Part shown: positions 53,292-62,300 of the stretch, one piece after another
How the letters are laid out: each line of letters opens with the position of its first letter
How positions within the stretch are numbered: the first letter of the stretch is position 1
Source: Nitrospira sp.
Lineage (GTDB): Bacteria > Nitrospirota > Nitrospiria > Nitrospirales > Nitrospiraceae
DNA length: 64,000 bases
Direction of reading: 5' to 3'
Assembly (NCBI GenBank): GCA_022226935.1
Contig: CP092081.1
Location: forward strand, 4,165,539 to 4,229,538
The notes under the pieces: generated by a model
What the model was told of the DNA's origin: nothing
Seen by the model: only the letters and a program-made list of their open reading frames with translations
The model's database searches: none
Program-made: the position numbers and the translations under genes

Positions 53292-56200
53292 CTAGGATGT
53301 CATGGACTGAACGGCGGACTGGGCGATCATCTCACCCATCGCGACCACGATCTTGCGTGGGCCGACGAAAGGATCGCGAGCATGGGCCACGAGCATGTTG
53401 TCCAACATGATCAGATCCCCTTCCTGCCATGGGAACCGCACGGCGGTCCGTTCATATAAGGCTCCGATCTCGTCGACCACGTCATCCTCGATCGGCGTGC
53501 CGTCACCGTAGTAGACGTTTCTCGGCAGAGAATCGACACCGAGCATCGAGAGCAAGGACTCCCGCACGGCCGGCTCCAGGCAGGACACGTGATGGAGCTG
53601 GATCTGATTGAAGAACACCGCGTCACCCGTTTCGGGATGCTCGATGATGGCGGGACAGACTTGCTTGGTGCGCAACCCCTCCTTGTCCAGCCATTGCCAC
53701 TCCAAGCCGTTCTTCGCGCAGATCGCTTCTACGGCGGCTTTGTCGGTAGTGCGGAAAAAATCCTGCCAACTGACATCCACACTCGGGAGAAAGTTCCGAA
53801 CGTACATCAGCTGTTTGGTCCGCAGCCGTTCGCGCAATTCGGGACGAAGCCCCTTGAGCATCAGGCGTCCGTCCACGATCGGCGTCTGGCCGCCTTCCCG
53901 TGCCGCCTGCAGGCAGAAGAAGAACTGTTTCTGCGGCCACCGGTGCATGTGAGAGCTTTCGTTGTGAAACAGAATGGGTTTGTCCGGCGGATAGGGCGTC
54001 GAACCGTAGACATGGCGGCCGCTCTTTTCCCGCGGCAGATCGCCATACTCCCCGAAGAGTTCGCTGCAGAAGGCCTGGGCGACCGCTTCAAAGTCCTGCA
54101 CGGTCTTGAGCGGGAACCCACGAAACAGCAAGGCCCCGGACTGCAGCAATTCACGCTGCAACCGGCTGCGTTGGTCCTTCACCCATCCGGCAAGATCGAC
54201 GTCGTCCACGGCCGGCGTATAGATCAACGGCATCACCTGGCCTTCGACGAGAGGCCGACCGGTCATCAGCGTGCGCTGAGTCAGCGCGATGGGTTTGGGT
54301 TTGATCGCCTTGAACCGCTGAAGCCGTTGATCGCTCCGTTGCTGCTGATCCATCTTCTGCGCCTCCTTTGCCTCGCTATCCTCCGTCTCCAGCGTCTCGA
54401 TCCCTGCCTCGGGCGACAGGCTGATATGGCGCAACAAGCGCAACCACCGCTGCGTCCAGCCCGCGATGGTTTCGAATTCGAACAAGTCGCGGCTGAACTT
54501 CCACAGACCGGCGCAGCCGTCCTCGGTTTCTTCCATGAAGAGCCCGACATCGAACCGCGAGACTTCGTGCTCGAAATCGAGAGATTCGACGTTCACCCCG
54601 GACAACTCCAAAGAAGGCGGCGGCACGTTCTGCAGCACGAACAGCACTTGCACCAAGGGGTTCCGTCCAAGGTCCCGCTGCAACTTGAGCGCATCCACGA
54701 TCTTTTCGAAGGGCACATCTTGATGCGCGTAGGCGCCCAAGGCCGTTTCCCGCACGCGGCCCAGAAGTTGAAGAAACGACGGGTTCCCACTGAGGTCGGT
54801 GCGCAGGGGGAGAAGATTCACGAAGAAGCCCACTAACTGTTCCGTTTCGGCACGGTTGCGGTTGGCAACATCGGTCCCGACCAGGATGTCGGTCTGTCCG
54901 GCCAACCTGGACAACAGCACCTTGAAAGCGGCGAGGAGCGTCATAAACAGCGTCACGCCCTGACGTCGGCTCAATCGTCGCAGCGGTTCGAGCACCTCTC
55001 CCGGTACGTGGAACGCGATCCGCCCTCCTCGATAACTGTGCTGTTCGGGCCGGGGATGATCCGTGCGTAGCGTCAATTGAGGAGGCGCGGAACCGAGCCG
55101 TTGTTTCCAATAGCCGAGCTCGCGTTCCAGCACGGCTCCCTGGAGCCATTGCCGCTGCCATAGGGCGAAGTCGCGATACTGGATGGGCAGAGGCGGCAAG
55201 AACGTCGGCGGGGCGTCGGCCGGATGTTGGACGGACACCTCCATCTGGTTGGCCAACGCATTGTAGACCGTCGCCACCTCATGGGTAACCACCGCCAGGG
55301 ACCAGGCATCGGCCGCGATGTGGTGAACCGTCACAAGAAGGATGTGGGCATCGGCGCTGATTCTGAGAAGGAGCGCACGGATCGGCACGTCACGATCCAA
55401 GTGAAACGGATGATGCGCGTGTGCTTCCGCATGCCGCCCGATGGCTGCCGCTCGGTCGGGCTCCGAGAGGGGTGTAAGGTCCTCGAGCGGGATCGAAAAG
55501 TGATCCGCCTCGACGATCACCTGGCGCGGCTCCCCGTCCACCGCCGGAAACGTCGTGCGCAACGTTTCATGCCGGCGCATCAGTTCGAGAAAGCTCCGCT
55601 CGAGTATGCGGTGGTTGAGCATCCCGCCCAACCGCAGGGCGAACGGCAAATTGTAGGCGCCGCTCTCCGGATCCATCTGAGTCAAGAACCAGAGCCGCTG
55701 CTGCGCGAACGAGAGGGGCATCCCCTCGGTCTTCGGCATTGGCACAAGCAGAGGAACGTCCGTCTTATCGCCTTGGGAGACCGCCTGATCAATGACCGCG
55801 GCAAACTCGTCCACCGCGGGATGGTCGAACAAAGTTCGTAACGGCAGCTCGACATGGAACGTCGCGCGCACGCGGGACATGACTTGTGTCGCCAACAGGG
55901 AGTGCCCGCCCAATTCGAAAAATTGATCCCGTCGCCCGATCCGCTCGAGGCCGAGGATTTCCGACCAGATTCCCCCGACAAGATCCTGCGTGGGTGTGGC
56001 CGGCGGTTCGAAATCGTCCGCCGCACGGTCCGCATCCGGTGTGGGCAAGGCCTTTCGATCGATCTTCCCATTCGGCGTAAGTGGTAAGGAAGGAAGAAAG
56101 ACGAAGGTGGCCGGCACCATATATTCAGGCAGCACGCGGCGCAGAAAGACCCGTAGCCGATCGGCATTCAACGTGGCCGCCGTGGCCACATAGGCCGCCA

Positions 56201-59200
56201 GCTGCTTGTGTCCCGCTTGCCACTCGGCGACAACGACCACGCACCGGTCGACATCGGGATGCTGAGCCAGCCGCGCCTCGATCTCGCCCAGTTCGATGCG
56301 GAAGCCGCGAAGCTTGATCTGGTGATCGCGTCGCCCCACAAATTCCAGCACGCCGTCCGCGCGGTAGCGCGCCAGGTCGCCGGTCCGATACAGCCTGCTC
56401 CCCGGCTCGGTGCCAAACGGATCCGGCACGAAGACTTCGGCGGTTCGTACGGGATCATGCAGATACCCTCGGCCCACAGCCACTCCGCCGACACAGAGCT
56501 CTCCGGCCACCCCGGGCGGCATGAGATTCGTGTGGCGGTCCAGCACATACAATCGGACGCCCGTGATCGGCCGGCCGATGGGCATGCTGGTCGCGTTCTC
56601 GGCCGGCGCTTCGCGGATGCAGGCCAGCGCCACATCGTCCGAACACTCGGCTGGACCGTAGGCGTTCACCAGAGGAATAGTCGGATAGCGAGAGAACCAG
56701 CGTCGAGACAAGGTCGGCGACAAGGCCTCGCCTGTGGGCAGCAACCAGCGCAAGTGCGGAAGCGGGGACGGAGGCCCATCCAGGACCCCACCTAACAGGG
56801 ACGGCACGAGTTCCAGCACCGACACGCGGCGCGCCGCGACTTCGGCCAACAGACGCTGGGGATCGCGGACGACGTCATCGGGGATGATCTGCACGCGGGC
56901 ACCGCAGAGCAGCGGAGTCAGGAATTGCCAGACCGAGATATCGAAACATTGCGAGGCGGTCTGCGCAACGATGTCGGCCGACGTCAGGCCCAGCGTGGGA
57001 ATCTTGCTGGTCAAATGATTCATCATGCCGCGCGATTCCACCATGGCTCCCTTGGGCCTGCCGGTGGATCCGGAGGTGAAAATGACATAGGCCAGTCGGT
57101 GGGAGTCCGCGGAGCGCGCGTCCAGTTCTCCTGCGCCTCCATCTGTGCTCACCTCTTCCAAGGAAAGGAGCACCGGTCTCACTTCTGCCTCAACCATGCC
57201 CACCACGGCCGAAGCCACCGCGAGATGGCGCGGACCTGCCAGGAGGACTTTCACGCGAGCGGAGGACACGATCTGCGACAGCCGCTCCGCTGGATGGTGA
57301 GGGTCCAAGGGCAAATAGGCGCCCTGCGCCTTCAGCGCGCCGACGATCATCGACAACAACGCCGGGCTGCGATCGTCCAGCAAGGCCACGATGTCATCGG
57401 GTCCGACGCCCCGCTTGCGCAATCCACAAGCCACGCGAGTGGCGGCGCCATTGAGTTCATCGTAGGTCAGGCGGACGTCGCCATACTCCACCGCCACTGC
57501 GGCGGGTGTTTGCCGCACTTGCGCGTTGAACAGCGCAGGAAAATCTGCGACGACCGGCCCTTCGCCGCCGCTTGTGCTCCATCGCGTCAGCAGTTGAGTC
57601 CGTTCCTGCTCATCCAGCATCGGAAGATCGCGGAGCGCCTGATCCGGCGCGGCCGCCATGGATTCGAGCAAGCGCTTGAGATGCCCCAGCATCCGCGCCA
57701 CGTCCGTGGAGTCGAAGAGACGCCGATCGTACGAGAGACGCACCCCCATCGATTCGCCGGGATATCCCACGACGGTCATGGGATAGTTGGTGTGCACTCG
57801 ATCCTGGTCATACGACAGGGACCGATCTTCCCGTTCCTCTCCAAGCCGCGCATCCTTCGGAGCATTTTCAAACACGAGCAGGCTGCGGAAAAGCGCTTGT
57901 CCAGCTGGAACCTCGCTCCATTGTTGAATGCGCACCAACGGCGCGTATTCGTACTGCCTGATGCGATAGTTCTCCGCCAGCAGATGCCGCAGCCAGGTCA
58001 TGACGGGAACATCCGGGGTCAGGGTGACTCGAAGTGGAAGCGTGTTGATGAACAGGCCCACGATGTCCTCAACGCCCGGTAAGTCGGTCGGTCTTCCTGC
58101 GACCGTGACGCCGAACAATACCTGCGAGTCGCCGCTGTACCTCGACAACAGTATGGCCCAAGCTCCTTGCAGGAACGTATTCGGCGTCACGTGGTGCTGC
58201 TGAGCCAATGTCCGCAGCCGTTCGGAGACATCCGGGGACAACTCCATGAACACGTCGCTCACGGCAGAGCCGGTGGCGGAGCTATCGGGGTCGAGCCGTT
58301 CAATTCCCAGCGGCGTCGGAGTAGAAAAGCCGGCCAATTCCTCTTTCCAGAATCGTTCCGCCGCCTGCTGATCTTGCCGTTGCAACCAGGCAATGTAGTC
58401 GCGGTACGGAGCAGGATTAGGCAGGTTCGGATCTCGTCCCTGCAGGCAGGCATCGTAGTGGGTGAGAAAGTCCATCATCAGCAGAGAGAAACACCAATCA
58501 TCGGTGAGAATGTGGTGAAAACTCCGGACGATGGCGTACCGGTCAGGCCCGCGGCGAACGAGACGAATTCGCATGAGCGGGGCACGATCGAAATCCAAGC
58601 CGGCCTGCAGCTCCTGCTCGAGCAGCTCTCCCATGCGGATCTGCTGCTGATTGTCGCTCATCTCGGTCCAATCCAGGTCCTCAATGACCTCCGCCGCCTT
58701 GACGTCCCGGTGGACGACCTGAAGCGGCGCCGGCAGGTCTTTCCACATGAACGAGGTTCGGAGCATCGGATGCCGGTCGATGACGCATTGCCACGCCCGA
58801 CCGAAGGCGTCCCGGTCAAGCGTTCCCTCCCAAGCGTAAAACTGCTGCATGAGATAGATGCCGGAACCGGGATTCATCAAGGAGTGAAACAGCATGCCTT
58901 CCTGCATCGGCGACAAGGGATAACAATCTTCGATGGCAGCCCAATCCTGACGATGTTGCGACAGATCCTCGGGTGTCAGCCCCGTGAGCGGAAAGTTGGA
59001 GAGGACCGGGCCGGCGGTTGGCGCAGGCGCAGCCGGGGCTGTCGGTTTCATCGCTTCGGCGGACGTGCGCTGGGAAACCTGCTGATCTGGCATGACCGCG
59101 GCAGGTGGAATCGGTGTCGCTTCCTTCACCTGCGCGACGGCCGCCGCGGCGGCAATCGTTTGATGTTCGAACAATTGTTTGGGCGTGAGTTTCACGCCTT

Positions 59201-62200
59201 GGCGGTTGGCGCGCGCAATCACCTGCAGTGTGCGAATCGAATCGCCGCCCAGCGCGAAGAAATTGTCGTGCACGCCGATTCGGTCGACCTGCAAGACCGT
59301 TTGCCAGATTCCGGCCAGGATTTCTTCCGCCCTGTCGCGGGGCGCCACGTACGGCGACAAAGAGGAGGCGCTCTGCATGCCGGGGTCCGGAAGAGCGGCC
59401 CGGTCCAGCTTGCCGTTGGCGGTCAACGGAAACGCCTCCAGACGCAGGAAGGTCGCCGGCACCATATAATCGGGCAGACGATGAGCCAGCCTGGCTCGAA
59501 TGCCCTCCGTATCCAGCGTGGAGGGACCGGTCAAATAGGCGATGAGCTGCTGGGTGCCGTCGGTCTGCGCGCGCACGACGGCGACCGCATCGGAGACCTC
59601 GGGTTCCTTCCGTAACTGCATCTCGATGTCGCCGAGCTCGATGCGGAACCCGCGAATCTTCACCTGATGGTCGACACGTCCCAAGAACTCTATCGTCCCG
59701 TCAGACCGCCGTTTTGCCCGGTCGCCCGTACGATACAGCCGGGCCCCGGCTCGGCGACCAAAGGGATCGGGAATGAATCGCTCTGCCGTCGCCTCCGGCC
59801 GGTTGAGATACCCGCGCGTGACTTGCAGTCCGCCGATATAGAGTTCCCCCGGCACGCCGATCGGGGCCGGCTGCCCAACGCCGTCGAGCACATGCGCCTG
59901 TACGGAGGAGAACGGGCGGCCGATGGGCACGTCGGTCGCCGACTGGGCCGCCGATTCCTCGACCACATGGGCCAACACGCCGATCGTCGTTTCCGTCGGG
60001 CCGTAATGGTTGACGATGGCGCAGGCCGGGGCGAGCCGGCGGACTTGCCGAACCAGGTCGGAACGCAACGCTTCGCCTCCGAGCATCAAGCACCGAGTCG
60101 GCAATACGCGCTCCGGATGGGCGGCGTGCAGAAGTCCCCTCAGGTGACTCGGCACAATCTTGAGGACTTCGACCTGTCGATCATGCATGGCGGTAGCCAT
60201 CGCGTCGGGGTCAAAGCCGTCTTCGGTGGACAGAAGATGAAGGGTGCGCCCGGAGCAGAGCGCCCCGAAGAGCGCGGTGTTGCCGAGATCGGCCGCCACC
60301 GTCGAGACGGCAGCCATGTTCGTACCGGCCGCGACCGGATCAAGCTGCAACATCGCACGCACGTATGCCGTCACCTGGCGATGTTCGACCGCGACTCCTT
60401 TGGGGCGACCGGTAGAACCGGACGTATAGATCACGTAGGCGAGGTTGCGCGGCGAAACTGCAATCGGCAGCGGCTCGTCACCGCATGCCGTGAGTTCCTC
60501 CGCTTGGCGATCCAGCAGGATCAGACGCGCCGGGCACGGCTCGAGACCGTTCGATTGGTCGCTTCGGGTGATGATCAGGCGGGCCTGGCTGTCGGCGACC
60601 ATCGCGGCAAGCCGCTCATGGGGATAGGTCGGATCCAGCGGCACATAGGCTCCGCCGGCCTTGAGCACAGCCAGGATCCCGACGACCAAATCCAGCGACC
60701 GATCGAGACACAGGCCGACCCGGTCATCCAACCCTATGCCCTGCGCTTGAAGGTATCTCGCCAACCGAGTGGCGCGACGGTCCAACTCCCGGTAGGTGAC
60801 CCGCTCCGTCTTTGTCACGACCGCCGGCCTCTCCGGTTGCGCCTTCATCTGAGCGGCAATCAAATCATGGAGGCAGGTTTCCTCCGGTTCGGAGTGTGAG
60901 ATCGATTCGTTCCACTCCGCGAGTTGCCGTTCTTCCCCTTCCGTTGTCAGGGTCAGATTGCCGAGCGACGCATCCGACGCGTCCACCATCACGGCCAGCA
61001 GCCGCTCCAGATGCCCGATCATGTGAGTGATCGCCGCATGCGAAAACCGGCGGTGCGCGTAACAGACGATGAGGCGCAGGTCGCGGCCCGGTTCCACCAT
61101 CAGCGACAGCGGGTAGTTGTTGCGTCCCTGCGTCAGGGTATAGGCGCCGCTCGATTCTGCAGTCAGCGGCTCGACGGCCAGCGACGGTGTGGTCCCCTCA
61201 TCCTCGCCTTCGGGATAACTTTCGAAGACCATGAGGCTCTCGAACAACGGCGTTCCATTGGGAACGTCACTCCAGCGCTGGATGTCGCTGAGAGGAGTCC
61301 ATTCGTATTGCCGCATCGTCGCATTGTGCTCCTGCAACCCACGCAGCCAGTCCGTCAGCTTCTGCTCCGGTCGAACGGTGACACGAATCGGCAAGCTGTT
61401 GATGAAGAGACCGACCATTTCGTCCACGCCGCTCAGCTCCGGTGTCCGCCCCGATACGGTCGCCCCGAACAGCAGATCCGTTGCTCCGCTGTAGCGATGC
61501 AGCAACAGCGCCCAAGCGCCTTGCAGGACTGTATTGACGGTGACCTTGCTCCGTTTGGCGAAAGCCTGCAGGGCATCGGTCTTTTCCGATGACCACCGCC
61601 AACACTGTTCGGCAAACGGCAACGTTTCCGCAGGCGCCTGCTCAGAGGAGGCCTCGATGGGGATGGGGGTGGGCCGCGCGAATCCAGCCAATACTTGCCG
61701 CCAGTAGGTTTCTGCCTGCTTCATGTCCTGGCGATTGACCCACGAAATATAGTCACGATAGGGCCGGGAAGGCTTGAATGTCGGCGCCTGCCCCTTCACG
61801 AGGGTGTCGTATGCCGCCAACACATCGCGTAACAGGATGGCCATGCTCCAACCATCCAGAAGGATATGGTGATGGCTGTTGACCAACATCCACTCTTGGT
61901 CGCCCTTCCGGATCAAATGGAGCCGCATGAGCGGGGGCTGGAGCAAATCAAGGCCAGCTGCACGCTCCTGTTCGAGCAGGGACTTGAACCGCACAGGCTG
62001 CTCGTCCTCCGGCACCCCGCGCCAGTCATGCCGCTCGATCGGGAGCCGCACTTGCCGGCGAACGACTTGCAGTGGTCTCGCCACTCCCTCCCAAATGAAC
62101 GCCGTCCGCAATACGGCATGGCGCTCCACGGCCAATTGCCACGCTCGCTCGAACGCATCGAGCCGAAGATGCCCTTGCAGGCGATAGGCATACTGATAGA

Positions 62201-62300
62201 AGTACGGGTCGGCCGCTGGGTCGGCCAGGCGATGAAAGAGCAGTCCCTGCTGAAGCGGGGACAAATAGTACATGGCTTCGATGTGCTGGTTATCGGGCAT
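53292..62300 (-). CDS. Non-ribosomal peptide synthetase: C-A(Asp)-PCP-C-A(Dab)-PCP-C-aspartyl beta-hydroxylase
   Basis: 3002 residues. C1 HHHILLDG (143-150), of the kind following an epimerase. A1 pocket D-L-T-K-M-G-H-I-G-K: aspartate. PCP1 S1021 (LGGDSI), then a Pro/Ala-rich linker. C2 HHILTDDWC (~1261-1269). A2 pocket D-I-W-E-L-T-A-D-D-K, the 2,4-diaminobutyrate code. PCP2 S2134. C3 HHIAADAWS (~2326). Finally a TauD/SyrP-like Fe(II)/2-oxoglutarate dioxygenase (~2680-2995) with iron ligands H2779, E2781 (HNESSH) and H2973 (MLVAHARDPF) and the 2-oxoglutarate arginine in GPRKIVV. This domain should beta-hydroxylate a carrier-bound aspartate. Start overlaps the upstream stop by 11 bases and has GGAGCGGAG before it; the next synthetase follows 8 bases on. 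Confidence 0.94.
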   Translation of the reverse strand: MPDNQHIEAMYYLSPLQQGLLFHRLADPAADPYFYQYAYRLQGHLRLDAFERAWQLAVERHAVLRTAFIWEGVARPLQVVRRQVRLPIERHDWRGVPEDEQPVRFKSLLEQERAAGLDLLQPPLMRLHLIRKGDQEWMLVNSHHHILLDGWSMAILLRDVLAAYDTLVKGQAPTFKPSRPYRDYISWVNRQDMKQAETYWRQVLAGFARPTPIPIEASSEQAPAETLPFAEQCWRWSSEKTDALQAFAKRSKVTVNTVLQGAWALLLHRYSGATDLLFGATVSGRTPELSGVDEMVGLFINSLPIRVTVRPEQKLTDWLRGLQEHNATMRQYEWTPLSDIQRWSDVPNGTPLFESLMVFESYPEGEDEGTTPSLAVEPLTAESSGAYTLTQGRNNYPLSLMVEPGRDLRLIVCYAHRRFSHAAITHMIGHLERLLAVMVDASDASLGNLTLTTEGEERQLAEWNESISHSEPEETCLHDLIAAQMKAQPERPAVVTKTERVTYRELDRRATRLARYLQAQGIGLDDRVGLCLDRSLDLVVGILAVLKAGGAYVPLDPTYPHERLAAMVADSQARLIITRSDQSNGLEPCPARLILLDRQAEELTACGDEPLPIAVSPRNLAYVIYTSGSTGRPKGVAVEHRQVTAYVRAMLQLDPVAAGTNMAAVSTVAADLGNTALFGALCSGRTLHLLSTEDGFDPDAMATAMHDRQVEVLKIVPSHLRGLLHAAHPERVLPTRCLMLGGEALRSDLVRQVRRLAPACAIVNHYGPTETTIGVLAHVVEESAAQSATDVPIGRPFSSVQAHVLDGVGQPAPIGVPGELYIGGLQVTRGYLNRPEATAERFIPDPFGRRAGARLYRTGDRAKRRSDGTIEFLGRVDHQVKIRGFRIELGDIEMQLRKEPEVSDAVAVVRAQTDGTQQLIAYLTGPSTLDTEGIRARLAHRLPDYMVPATFLRLEAFPLTANGKLDRAALPDPGMQSASSLSPYVAPRDRAEEILAGIWQTVLQVDRIGVHDNFFALGGDSIRTLQVIARANRQGVKLTPKQLFEHQTIAAAAAVAQVKEATPIPPAAVMPDQQVSQRTSAEAMKPTAPAAPAPTAGPVLSNFPLTGLTPEDLSQHRQDWAAIEDCYPLSPMQEGMLFHSLMNPGSGIYLMQQFYAWEGTLDRDAFGRAWQCVIDRHPMLRTSFMWKDLPAPLQVVHRDVKAAEVIEDLDWTEMSDNQQQIRMGELLEQELQAGLDFDRAPLMRIRLVRRGPDRYAIVRSFHHILTDDWCFSLLMMDFLTHYDACLQGRDPNLPNPAPYRDYIAWLQRQDQQAAERFWKEELAGFSTPTPLGIERLDPDSSATGSAVSDVFMELSPDVSERLRTLAQQHHVTPNTFLQGAWAILLSRYSGDSQVLFGVTVAGRPTDLPGVEDIVGLFINTLPLRVTLTPDVPVMTWLRHLLAENYRIRQYEYAPLVRIQQWSEVPAGQALFRSLLVFENAPKDARLGEEREDRSLSYDQDRVHTNYPMTVVGYPGESMGVRLSYDRRLFDSTDVARMLGHLKRLLESMAAAPDQALRDLPMLDEQERTQLLTRWSTSGGEGPVVADFPALFNAQVRQTPAAVAVEYGDVRLTYDELNGAATRVACGLRKRGVGPDDIVALLDDRSPALLSMIVGALKAQGAYLPLDPHHPAERLSQIVSSARVKVLLAGPRHLAVASAVVGMVEAEVRPVLLSLEEVSTDGGAGELDARSADSHRLAYVIFTSGSTGRPKGAMVESRGMMNHLTSKIPTLGLTSADIVAQTASQCFDISVWQFLTPLLCGARVQIIPDDVVRDPQRLLAEVAARRVSVLELVPSLLGGVLDGPPSPLPHLRWLLPTGEALSPTLSRRWFSRYPTIPLVNAYGPAECSDDVALACIREAPAENATSMPIGRPITGVRLYVLDRHTNLMPPGVAGELCVGGVAVGRGYLHDPVRTAEVFVPDPFGTEPGSRLYRTGDLARYRADGVLEFVGRRDHQIKLRGFRIELGEIEARLAQHPDVDRCVVVVAEWQAGHKQLAAYVATAATLNADRLRVFLRRVLPEYMVPATFVFLPSLPLTPNGKIDRKALPTPDADRAADDFEPPATPTQDLVGGIWSEILGLERIGRRDQFFELGGHSLLATQVMSRVRATFHVELPLRTLFDHPAVDEFAAVIDQAVSQGDKTDVPLLVPMPKTEGMPLSFAQQRLWFLTQMDPESGAYNLPFALRLGGMLNHRILERSFLELMRRHETLRTTFPAVDGEPRQVIVEADHFSIPLEDLTPLSEPDRAAAIGRHAEAHAHHPFHLDRDVPIRALLLRISADAHILLVTVHHIAADAWSLAVVTHEVATVYNALANQMEVSVQHPADAPPTFLPPLPIQYRDFALWQRQWLQGAVLERELGYWKQRLGSAPPQLTLRTDHPRPEQHSYRGGRIAFHVPGEVLEPLRRLSRRQGVTLFMTLLAAFKVLLSRLAGQTDILVGTDVANRNRAETEQLVGFFVNLLPLRTDLSGNPSFLQLLGRVRETALGAYAHQDVPFEKIVDALKLQRDLGRNPLVQVLFVLQNVPPPSLELSGVNVESLDFEHEVSRFDVGLFMEETEDGCAGLWKFSRDLFEFETIAGWTQRWLRLLRHISLSPEAGIETLETEDSEAKEAQKMDQQQRSDQRLQRFKAIKPKPIALTQRTLMTGRPLVEGQVMPLIYTPAVDDVDLAGWVKDQRSRLQRELLQSGALLFRGFPLKTVQDFEAVAQAFCSELFGEYGDLPREKSGRHVYGSTPYPPDKPILFHNESSHMHRWPQKQFFFCLQAAREGGQTPIVDGRLMLKGLRPELRERLRTKQLMYVRNFLPSVDVSWQDFFRTTDKAAVEAICAKNGLEWQWLDKEGLRTKQVCPAIIEHPETGDAVFFNQIQLHHVSCLEPAVRESLLSMLGVDSLPRNVYYGDGTPIEDDVVDEIGALYERTAVRFPWQEGDLIMLDNMLVAHARDPFVGPRKIVVAMGEMIAQSAVQSMTS

